62,678 nucleotides of DNA from Bacteroidales bacterium (GTDB taxonomy: Bacteria > Bacteroidota > Bacteroidia > Bacteroidales > UBA932). Made by a program: the position numbers and the translations under genes. The notes under the pieces were generated by a model. It was not told where the DNA came from. It saw nothing but the letters and a program-made list of their open reading frames with translations, and made no database searches. The stretch covers positions 1 through 62,678 of the forward strand of contig JAFYZZ010000003.1 of NCBI GenBank assembly GCA_017548445.1. The letters are read 5' to 3'. Positions 34,701 to 41,943 of the stretch are shown here, one piece after another (the first letter of the stretch is position 1; every line of letters starts with the position of its first letter).

Positions 34701-34864
34701 GTCGTGCCGGGCACCATCACGGCGGCGCCGATGACCGGCTGGTTGCCGGAATCGACGACAGTACCGCGGATGGCGTTCTGGGCCCAAACGGAGTTCGCGC
34801 CCAGAAGGCTCATAGCAGCAACCAGTACGATCGCTGCTACCTTGGAAATAAGTTGCCTTGTCAT
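31727..34864 (-). CDS. SusC/RagA-like TonB-dependent transporter
   Basis: A 1045-residue outer-membrane barrel importing oligosaccharides with SusD. In order it has a signal peptide, a carboxypeptidase-regulatory-like domain (GTVVDSGNQPVIGAAVMVPG), the SusC signature LEETVVIGYGVQKKSDLTGSV, a plug domain with PLLIVDGLKV, and a barrel ending in a terminal aromatic residue (FGVNIEF). It is the first gene of the susCD unit, from a -7 box at 34926-34933. The substrate is inferred from the neighbouring GH9 and GH54 as a plant beta-glucan or arabinose-decorated polymer. Confidence 0.96.
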   Translation of the reverse strand: MTRQLISKVAAIVLVAAMSLLGANSVWAQNAIRGTVVDSGNQPVIGAAVMVPGTTTGVTTDLDGHFEIRVAPGTTLEVSCIGYVNQRVSAANGMVVTLQDDAEMLEETVVIGYGVQKKSDLTGSVASVRSEDLQNRSTSDAAAALQGKAAGVQVINSSGAPGSGASIRVRGYSSNSGNIGPLLIVDGLKVDNIQYLDPEMIESMEILKDAASAAIYGAEAGNGVVLITTKSGKKGEGKIFYNNQFQLSTLSRRLDIMNAADYIAFGKAQGYLTQADLDRYYDGKTDVDWSSEIFVPTWSNRHTVGFQGGNDRGNYFASLNYVKNDGIFRGDKDQYRRLTFQVNADYKIKSWLTVGTNNSIEKWSTKGVSEANDNGSALLSAITSSPLFPVRGDESKLSAGLKNALAAGTKILKDPETGLYWTVPLIGETQSGHPFVQRDATDSSNGGISIRGVAYANFMPFKGFTFTSRFGYRITYSTSHSYTEPYFSTATIKADNYNLSASANTGLYYQWENFANYARTFGKHEVSAMAGMSFIENTWDNVSGSASGPDILKGYEPNFQYLSYLKSSDKTTKNISNSPGRSASLSYFARLGYTYDNRYAIQANFRADAFDSSKLPLDKKWGYFPSVSVGWTVSNEPFFRDNVDRNTVNFLKFRASWGINGNINVLNNYPYSVDILLNRVWYQYSVDSAAASYGSLPSGLANPNLRWETSRQLDLGLDARMFNNRLTVGIDWYNKDTDGLLVSVSPAMEVGMPVFWESGDVNSSQTVNAGAVNNRGFEVELGWRDQIGDFGYSINANASWLKNKMTYLDPLVGRLTGRTVQGTYLTTYCEEGMPLWYMCGYKAEGVDNEGHMIYTDYDDDGNVVGTTISPGENDRVYLGKGIPDLTYGLTINLNWKNFDLSIFGNGVAGNSIYPTAFRVDRPSCNTYSYYWNNSWDNPNVNKADAKFPAAKYWTSEAFSSSYNVFNGAYFKIKQIQLGYTLPRELTRKAMIDNLRVFVMLDNYITFTNYFGLDPETATTGSNALGFDMGNYPTAKNLIFGVNIEF

Positions 34865-34925
34865 AAATATAAAATTTGGTTAGAGGTTGGCGTCTTCAAA
34901 GGTTTTGACGGGCAAATCCAAGTCG

Positions 34926-34933
34926 CAAAAATA
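34926..34933 (-). promoter_or_regulatory. -7 box of susCD
   Basis: CAAAAATA reads leftward as TATTTTTG, leaving a leader of about 60 nt. Confidence 0.55.
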
Positions 34934-35014
34934 CAATTTTTTGTCTTATTTTTCAAAAAGATGAAAAAATATTGAAAATAGTTGCATCCTTTCCCCTGAA
35001 CCGGAGCAAAAAAA

Positions 35015-35044
35015 GCGCGCCCCGTTTTGCCGACGGGACGCGCC
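35015..35044 (-). terminator. Terminator after the GH9 gene
   Basis: GC-rich stem (arms 35015-35025 and 35033-35043, one mismatch) followed leftward by seven T. It lies 30 nt after the GH9 stop and isolates GH9 from the susC promoter. Confidence 0.8.
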
Positions 35045-35073
35045 ATTTTGAAAGAAAAACAAAAGTCAGTGAA

Positions 35074-37749
35074 TCATTTGCGAGACAGGGCGGCCGCGAT
35101 TTCCTCCGCCGCCAGCGAGATGGTCACGATCTGCACCACGTTGCGCGTGCAGCATTCGTTCTCGCCCCAGTGGAAAGGATAATCGTCCTTGTTCTCCATA
35201 TAATCCGGCGCCATCAGCAGCAGGCCCGGCACCAGGCCGCCCGGAATCACGGTGTAGTCCGCACGATTGTTGCCGTAGGCCACGTTCTTGGTGTTCATAC
35301 CCACCGACGTGATAAACGAGACGTTGCTGTAGGGGTGGCAGCCGTACAGGTAATTCAGGCCGGCGAGCACGAGCTCGGGATCGATGGCGTCCGGGAACAG
35401 TTTCCATACCTGGTAGCAGTTCAGCGCCCAGCCCAGGATCTGCTCGTTGCCGCCCCAGCTGCGTCCGGAGATCGGCACGCCGTAAGGGGTGCTTTCAGCC
35501 TGAGCCTTCAAGCCCTCGACATAGGCCGGCAGGGCCAGGCGGACCTGCTCCTGGAACTCGGGCCCCATCTCCTTATAGATGGACAGCGCCGTGGAAAGGT
35601 TCGGGCCGCCGAAACCGCCGAAGCCGCCGAAGCCGCCGGCACCGGAGATGAGCGGTCCCTGCGGGACTTCCACGCCGCGGGCGACGCCCTGGCGCCCGCC
35701 GCCCGTCCAGCCTCCGCGCATCGCACGCGGTGCGACTTCCACCGGTTTCAGCTGGGCATATACCTTCGGCTCGAAGAAATCCCGATACTTCTTGTCCCCC
35801 GTCGTCCGCCACAGCTGGATGGCGGCTGCGACACGGCCGTCGCCGAACATCATCCCGCCGGCAAAGCCGCCGAAGCCGTTCAGCGCGGGATCGGCCTTTT
35901 CGAAATTCTCGTCCCACAGTCTGAGCGCATTCTTCAGGGAGCGCTCGGCCAGTTCGGGATTATAGGGCTTCAGGACGCGGGCCGCCGCGGCCAGGGCTGC
36001 GATGGTGGACATCTGCCCGGACGGGTTGTTGCCGTTGGTCGTGAAGGCGAGACGGTCGTCAAGCGTGCCGGAACGCAGCCCCCGCTGCTCGTAAGGTGCG
36101 AGCGAAGCGTCGTACACCAGGCCGTCCGTGATGGTGGAGGCGTCGCCGAGGTGGTGATACTGGTGCATCGTGCCCTGGACGATGCCCTGGGCCACGAAGC
36201 CGATGTTCTCCACCTGCGCGTTGATGTTGAGCACGCCGTGCTCACACTGCTGGATCACGTCGGGAACGCCGTCGGGACGGTGGATGTCCACGTACTGCGT
36301 CTTCTGGTCGATATAGGTCTGGTCACGCTCCGGACGGAGGTCCTCCCACAGGGTGGCGAACTGCTGGGTGAGCCCGATCACGGTGCCGGACTGGATGTCG
36401 AAGTCGCCCGCGTCGTACCAGGCGCCCACAGCCAGGCCGGGGATGTGCTCCAGGGAAGCGTATTTCGTATTGGTCTCCGGACCCTGGCGGTAGCCGTCCA
36501 TCTCCTCATAGCCCACGGGAGCCTGCAGGGCGTCGTCCATATGCGAGCGCCCGTGCCAGATCCGGTAGCCCTCGTTCACCTCCATATGGTCCATCTGCAC
36601 CGGCAGCCACACGTCCATCGTAGGATACCAGGTGCCGGCATAGACGTCCTTGTCGACCGGGAAGGGATTGGTGCGCGTGCCTTTGTACTCGATGCAGTAG
36701 AGGCCGGGCTCGCGGACGTCGGAGAAGTCCACGCGCGCATAATTGTAGCGGTTGTTGAACACGCCCCACTCCGCCACGCGGACCTCCCGGGCCAGCTGGC
36801 GGGTACCGTCCTCCGCGATGCGGAGGATCCGGGCCGTCGGAGCCACCGGGTCGTTGCGGTCGAGTTCCAGCACGGCCACCTTCTTCTGGCCGGGGGTGTA
36901 GCCGACCTGCGAGAAGCCGATGTTCGGCTTGCGGATCCAGCCGGCGTCATAGGCGGGCTGGACCGTCCACTCCACCACCTTGCCGGTCTTGCCGGCCGGA
37001 AGCAGGGTCCGCAGCACGAAAGTGCCGTTCTGGGCCAGGTTGCGCCCGTCGAACAGGTTGATTTCGGAATCGGAGCTCACGGACACGCGGAGGTCGTCGT
37101 CCTCCGGTGCCATCACGATCCTGTTGCCCTTGCAGAACGGATCCGGATCGATGAACTCCCCGCGCCCTCGGTCGTCGAAGGTGGACAGGCCGAAGAACTG
37201 GGGAATCTTCTCGCTCACGGGACGCATCTTCGTGTCGCCCGCAGGATAATTCGGGAGAATCATCGACTTGCCGTCCACGAGCACGGACCTGCCCCGGTAT
37301 GCGGCCGGGAAGAACTCGAAATTGAGGCCGGCTTTACCTTCCAGACGCTGCGGCAGCGGTTCGTCCAGATACACGCTCATCGTAAAGCCGGTCCCTTTCG
37401 CCGTCACGACGATACGGGGCCGGAAAGCGTAGTCCGGATACTCGAAGGTCATATCGACGGACTGCCGGGCGCGGTCGACCTCCCGCTTGAGGATGTCGGC
37501 GTAGATGTCCCACTGCTCGGGCGTGTCCATCAGGCGGACGCCGCCGCCCGTGGCGATGCGGTCGCCGTGCTGGATCAGTTCGATGCCGGCGGTCTTCTCG
37601 TCGCAGAACATCCCGTTGTACTGGTTGCTGTACACCAGGACGCTGATGCCTGTTTCTTCCAGGACTTCGAATTCATTGAGACGCAGCCCCTGCGCGGACG
37701 CGACGGCGCCCAGGAGGAGCAAGAACAGGAAAGCCAATGGTTTCTTCAT
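35074..37749 (-). CDS. GH9 family endoglucanase/cellobiosidase-like enzyme
   Basis: An 891-residue secreted protein (signal MKKPLAFLFLLLLGAVASAQ). It has an N-terminal beta-rich region, then a CelD_N-type Ig-like domain (about 300-390, IGFSQVGYTPGQKKVAV), then the GH9 (alpha/alpha)6 barrel. Catalytic features are WYDAGDFD (about 444-451), the late HPYSNVSF loop and HWGENECC carrying the presumed proton donor. Family members cut beta-1,4-glucans. A flexible Gly-rich stretch (GGFGGFGGFGG, about residues 700-712) sits inside the catalytic region. It is divergent from the HTCS gene and has its own terminator. Confidence 0.87.
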   Translation of the reverse strand: MKKPLAFLFLLLLGAVASAQGLRLNEFEVLEETGISVLVYSNQYNGMFCDEKTAGIELIQHGDRIATGGGVRLMDTPEQWDIYADILKREVDRARQSVDMTFEYPDYAFRPRIVVTAKGTGFTMSVYLDEPLPQRLEGKAGLNFEFFPAAYRGRSVLVDGKSMILPNYPAGDTKMRPVSEKIPQFFGLSTFDDRGRGEFIDPDPFCKGNRIVMAPEDDDLRVSVSSDSEINLFDGRNLAQNGTFVLRTLLPAGKTGKVVEWTVQPAYDAGWIRKPNIGFSQVGYTPGQKKVAVLELDRNDPVAPTARILRIAEDGTRQLAREVRVAEWGVFNNRYNYARVDFSDVREPGLYCIEYKGTRTNPFPVDKDVYAGTWYPTMDVWLPVQMDHMEVNEGYRIWHGRSHMDDALQAPVGYEEMDGYRQGPETNTKYASLEHIPGLAVGAWYDAGDFDIQSGTVIGLTQQFATLWEDLRPERDQTYIDQKTQYVDIHRPDGVPDVIQQCEHGVLNINAQVENIGFVAQGIVQGTMHQYHHLGDASTITDGLVYDASLAPYEQRGLRSGTLDDRLAFTTNGNNPSGQMSTIAALAAAARVLKPYNPELAERSLKNALRLWDENFEKADPALNGFGGFAGGMMFGDGRVAAAIQLWRTTGDKKYRDFFEPKVYAQLKPVEVAPRAMRGGWTGGGRQGVARGVEVPQGPLISGAGGFGGFGGFGGPNLSTALSIYKEMGPEFQEQVRLALPAYVEGLKAQAESTPYGVPISGRSWGGNEQILGWALNCYQVWKLFPDAIDPELVLAGLNYLYGCHPYSNVSFITSVGMNTKNVAYGNNRADYTVIPGGLVPGLLLMAPDYMENKDDYPFHWGENECCTRNVVQIVTISLAAEEIAAALSRK

Positions 37750-38052
37750 ATCGTTCGTGTTGATGGTTATCGCGTTTCAGGTCCCTGCGGTCCGATTGTA
37801 AACAAAACGGGTTTCGCTCACGCGGAACCCGTTTCCCACAATACAATTAACCAAAATCTACCACCCGGTATTTTTCATTCCAAGCGGCAGGGCACACGGG
37901 TGTCCGCCTTGCCGTTTTCATTGATCACAACGGTCTCGGACCGCATTGCAAAAGTATCTTTTTATTCCGACAACTAATATCAAAAGCGAGCCAAATACCA
38001 TCAATCTTCAACCATTTTGAAAAATAATGCCTAACTTGCAAGCCGAAAGCAA
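37750..38052. other. GH9/HTCS divergent spacer with two leader hairpins
   Basis: 303 bases without a gene. A full leftward -7 box (CAAAAGTA, read TACTTTTG) at 37949-37956 would give GH9 a leader of about 190 nt. That leader holds two hairpins: 37805-37834 (13-bp arms, TCAC loop) and 37885-37914 (CGGCAGGGC / GCCTTGCCG arms). Rightward, a TATCTTTT near-match lies about 95 nt before the HTCS start. No binding site for the regulator could be defined. Confidence 0.5.
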
Positions 38053-41000
38053 ATGCATTCGATGAAACACGCCCATCCCCTCCTTCTCCTGCTCGCCGGC
38101 CTCCTCTGCGGGACCGTCCAGGCGGCTCCCTATTACTATTTCGAGCATTACACCACATACGAAGGACTCCCCTCCAACACCATCCTCTGCAGCTATCAGG
38201 ACCGTTTCGGATTCATCTGGATCGGCACGCGCGACGGCCTTACCCGCTTCGACGGCTATGACTTCCGCAGCCCAGGAGGACCGATGAACACCGACCTGAC
38301 GCATCTGGCGAGTATGGACCTGGAAGAAGACGAGGACGGGATGCTCTGGTTCAGCACCTCGGACGGCATAGGCTATTACGATCCGTTCACCGGCAAGACG
38401 CACGACATCGGCCGGCTCGGCCGGGTGCCCGTCTTCGACCTCGCCGCCGACCTCAAGGGCAGCGTATGGTTCGCCGGCGAAAAGGTCTTCCGCTTCATCA
38501 AGGAAACCGAAACCGTCCAGGAATACTCCTTCGACAGGAGCTACCCGTCCGGCATCGTCATCGACTCCTCCGACGCCCTGTGGGTCATCCTGGGCGACGG
38601 ATCCCTTCACTCCTACGACAAACGCAAGGACGCCTTCGAAGCGGTTTCCTTCCCCCGCAGGCTCTCGGACATCCGCGTCGCCGAGGACGGCAAGCTGCTT
38701 GCGGCGACCCGGGACGGCGAGGTCCTGCTGATCGATACCGCCACCCTCTCCTTCGTCAAGGTCTTTTCCGCCGACGGGCGGGAGATCCGGAAGATCCTGG
38801 AACGGAAGCCGGGCGAATACTGGGTAGGCACCAACCTGGGCCTGTTCATCTGCCGGACCGGCGGCGAAACGACGGCCATCCGGCACGACATCCGGGACCC
38901 GCATTCCCTCTCGGCCGACTACATCACCAGCCTGGACAAGGACAAGGCCGGCAACGTCTGGGTGGGCACCTATTACAACGGAATGGACTTCTGGCAGGAC
39001 CGGCAGGAAGAATTCAGCATCCTGTACCCGATTCCGGATCCCGGGTCGATGCGGGGCACGATCGTCCGCTCCATCGCCGCCGATTCCGACGGCAACGTCT
39101 GGTTCTGCACGGAAGACGGAGGCCTGAACTGCCTTTATCCCGGCCGCAGGGCCCTCTTGTCCTTCGAACTGGAACCGGGCCTGAATATGCAGACCCTCTG
39201 CATACGGGGCGACGAGATCTGGATCCATACCTTCGGCAGCGGCGTGTACGTCTTCGACCGCAAGCGGCACACCGTGCTCAGGCACTACGACCTGCCGCGC
39301 TCCGGCGGCAGCGGACTGATTACCTCCGACGGTCGCATCTGGTCCGGGTCGTCGACCGGCCTGTACGTCTTCGTTCCTGAACAGGATGCCTTCGAGCGCG
39401 CCGAACCGGCCATCCGCGATTACGTCCACTGCCTCTTCCAGGACAGCCGCGGCAATATGTGGATCGGCACCTACGGCAGCGGCCTGCTCTGCCTGGACAG
39501 CGGCGGAAACATCCTGTCCCGCATCGGAGCGAACAACCGCGGGCTCACGGCCGACCGCATCACCTCCTTCTTCGAAGACAGCCGTCACCGCATCTGGATC
39601 ACGACGGAAGGCGGCGGGCTTTGCTACACGGACCCCGAACCCAACCTGTCCAACCTCCAGTTCAAATCCATCTCCCGTGCCGACGGCCTGGCCTCCAACG
39701 TGACCTGCGCCGTGGCGGAAGACGAGGACGGACTGCTCTGGGTGTCTACCACCCGGGGCATCAGCCGCGTCGACGGATCCACGGCCCGCGTCCAGGATTT
39801 CATCCTCGACCGGCAGCAGATTGCAGGCAGCCTGTTCTCCTATGGCGCCGTGCTGACCACGCGCAACGGACGCATCTATCTGGGCAACACCAACGGACTG
39901 ATTTCCCTGTCGCCCGCCAAGATCAAGAAGGCGGCGGGGACCTATCCCCTGTACATCACCCATATCGAGGCCAGCAACGCCGAGCGGACCGTCCAGCTCC
40001 ACGAGGCAAACCGTTCCACACTGAAGACTGAACGGCTCAGAATCCGGGCGAAGGACGCCACCCTGCTGTCCATCAGCTTTGCGGCGCCCAACTATTCCAT
40101 CCTGCGCCAGGTGGCTTACGAATACTCCCTCAAACGGAACCGCCGGGAGATCCTCAACGCCACCCTTTCCGAGAACAACGTCAATTTCTCCGGCCTGCGT
40201 CCCGGGCGATACCGCTTCGACGTGAAGATCCTCGGGTCGGACTCCCCCGACGCCCGGCAGAGCCTGGAATTCGACATCCTCGCCCATCCCCTCTGGAGCC
40301 GCACGGCCAAGTTCATCTATCTCCTGCTGCTGGCCGGGATGGTCGCGCTCTTCCTGTATGAACTGGAGCAGAAGCGCCTGCGCGACAGGGCCCGCCACCT
40401 GACCAAGATGGAACACCAGAAGGAGAAGGAGCTCTACGACGCGAAGATAAACTTCTTCACCAACATCACGCACGAGATCCGCACCCCGCTCACGCTGATC
40501 AAGATGCCGCTGGACAAACTGATCGCCGAGAAGGAGTACACGCCCAAGGCCGAGAAGGATATGCTCACCATCCAGGCCAACACCGACCGCCTGCTCACGC
40601 TCACCAACCAGCTGCTCGACCTGCGCAAGATGGAGAAGAACGAGATTATGCCGGTCTTCCTCAAGGAGGACCTCAGCTCCATCGTACGCAAGTCCTGCCA
40701 TTATTTCGAACGGATGGCCCTCGACCAGAAGGTCACCCTCACGGAAGACATCCCCGACGAGCCCTTCGAGGTGATGTGCGCCCGCGACGCCGTGGAGAAG
40801 ATTGTCAGCAACCTCCTGTCCAACGCCGTCAAGTACTGCCAGGAACGGATCAATCTGAGCCTGAAACGCTCGGAAGACGGCAAGTCCGCCATCCTTCGCG
40901 TGGACAGCGACGGTGCGATGATTCCCGCCAAGGACGCGGAGAAGGTCTTCGAGATCTTCTATCAGGTGGGTGACGACCGCAAGAGCAAGGGTACCGGCCT

Positions 41001-41943
41001 GGGCCTGCCGTTCGCGCGTTCGCTGGCGCTCCTGCACAACGGGAAACTCTACCTCGACACCGACAGGCGCGACTGCAACTCTTTCGTGCTGGAACTGCCC
41101 GTCGAGCAGAATGCCGGCATCCCGCTCGCCGCACAGGCCGAGGCCGAATCCGTCCGTGAGAATCCCACCGACTACGACAGCAGCCGCCATACCCTGCTGC
41201 TCGTGGAAGACTCCGCCGAGATGCGCGACTACCTTGCAGGCGAGCTCTCCGACGAATACAACGTCATCACCGCCGCGAACGGACAGGATGCCGTGGAGAA
41301 GCTGAAGGAAGAGCGCATCGACCTGGTGGTCAGCGACATTATGATGCCCGTGATGGACGGCTGCCAGCTCTGCAACTACGTCAAGACGAATATGGAGTAC
41401 AGCCACCTGCCGGTGCTGCTGCTCACCGCCGCCGTCGGAATGGAAACCCGGCTGCAGACCCTGGAGGTGGGCGCGGACGGATACATCGAGAAACCGTTCC
41501 CGATCGAGCTGCTGCGCGCCAATGTCGCCAACCTGTTCAAGAACCGGGAAATCTCCTACAAACAATTCACCAATTCCCCGCTCACGCATTTCAACAGCGT
41601 GAACAGCAGCAAGATGGACGAAGAGTTTATGGAGAAGCTGCACGGCATCGTGATGAAGCATATGGCGGAGCAGGACCTCAGCATCGAGACCCTCACCGGC
41701 CTGATCGGCACCAGCAAGTCCACCCTGTACCGCAAGGTGAAGGCCAACACCGGCCTCAACATCAACGAGTACATACGGCTCTGCCGCCTGAAGCAGGCGG
41801 CAGAGATGCTGTCTTCGCAGAAATACCGGATCAACGAGGTGGCCTATATGGTGGGCTTCTCCTCCCCTTCCTACTTCGCCACGAGCTTCCAGAAACAGTT
41901 CAACATCTCGCCCTCGGCCTTCGTCAAGAACCTCAAAGACTAG
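38053..41943 (+). CDS. Hybrid two-component system sensor-regulator (HTCS)
   Basis: A 1296-residue membrane protein combining sensor kinase and DNA-binding regulator. It has a signal peptide, two-bladed Reg_prop repeats (about 30-650, recurrent FIWIGTRDGL-like blades), a Y_Y_Y domain (about 660-745) and a membrane helix (754-771). HisKA follows with ITHEIRTP (H807), then an ATPase domain with NLLSNAVKY and KGTGLGLPF, a receiver with D1095 (VVSDIMMP), and a C-terminal AraC-type HTH. It senses an oligosaccharide in the periplasm and activates the adjacent locus. The G1 box reads VDSDGAMI where DNGxGI is usual. A start three codons in is possible. Confidence 0.95.
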   Translation: MHSMKHAHPLLLLLAGLLCGTVQAAPYYYFEHYTTYEGLPSNTILCSYQDRFGFIWIGTRDGLTRFDGYDFRSPGGPMNTDLTHLASMDLEEDEDGMLWFSTSDGIGYYDPFTGKTHDIGRLGRVPVFDLAADLKGSVWFAGEKVFRFIKETETVQEYSFDRSYPSGIVIDSSDALWVILGDGSLHSYDKRKDAFEAVSFPRRLSDIRVAEDGKLLAATRDGEVLLIDTATLSFVKVFSADGREIRKILERKPGEYWVGTNLGLFICRTGGETTAIRHDIRDPHSLSADYITSLDKDKAGNVWVGTYYNGMDFWQDRQEEFSILYPIPDPGSMRGTIVRSIAADSDGNVWFCTEDGGLNCLYPGRRALLSFELEPGLNMQTLCIRGDEIWIHTFGSGVYVFDRKRHTVLRHYDLPRSGGSGLITSDGRIWSGSSTGLYVFVPEQDAFERAEPAIRDYVHCLFQDSRGNMWIGTYGSGLLCLDSGGNILSRIGANNRGLTADRITSFFEDSRHRIWITTEGGGLCYTDPEPNLSNLQFKSISRADGLASNVTCAVAEDEDGLLWVSTTRGISRVDGSTARVQDFILDRQQIAGSLFSYGAVLTTRNGRIYLGNTNGLISLSPAKIKKAAGTYPLYITHIEASNAERTVQLHEANRSTLKTERLRIRAKDATLLSISFAAPNYSILRQVAYEYSLKRNRREILNATLSENNVNFSGLRPGRYRFDVKILGSDSPDARQSLEFDILAHPLWSRTAKFIYLLLLAGMVALFLYELEQKRLRDRARHLTKMEHQKEKELYDAKINFFTNITHEIRTPLTLIKMPLDKLIAEKEYTPKAEKDMLTIQANTDRLLTLTNQLLDLRKMEKNEIMPVFLKEDLSSIVRKSCHYFERMALDQKVTLTEDIPDEPFEVMCARDAVEKIVSNLLSNAVKYCQERINLSLKRSEDGKSAILRVDSDGAMIPAKDAEKVFEIFYQVGDDRKSKGTGLGLPFARSLALLHNGKLYLDTDRRDCNSFVLELPVEQNAGIPLAAQAEAESVRENPTDYDSSRHTLLLVEDSAEMRDYLAGELSDEYNVITAANGQDAVEKLKEERIDLVVSDIMMPVMDGCQLCNYVKTNMEYSHLPVLLLTAAVGMETRLQTLEVGADGYIEKPFPIELLRANVANLFKNREISYKQFTNSPLTHFNSVNSSKMDEEFMEKLHGIVMKHMAEQDLSIETLTGLIGTSKSTLYRKVKANTGLNINEYIRLCRLKQAAEMLSSQKYRINEVAYMVGFSSPSYFATSFQKQFNISPSAFVKNLKD

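Noticed and set aside
30002..34975. Very long open frame antisense to susC and susD
   Set aside because: It is a compositional shadow of GC-rich coding sequence with no recognisable domain, while the opposite strand encodes clear SusC and SusD proteins.
37885..37914. Rightward intrinsic terminator before the HTCS gene
   Set aside because: It has a short T4 tail, but no rightward gene lies upstream, so a leader structure of the leftward GH9 mRNA is more sensible.
38008..41661. Long open frame antisense to the HTCS gene
   Set aside because: Gly/Val/Asp-rich shadow translation without domain features; the plus strand has all HTCS domains in order.
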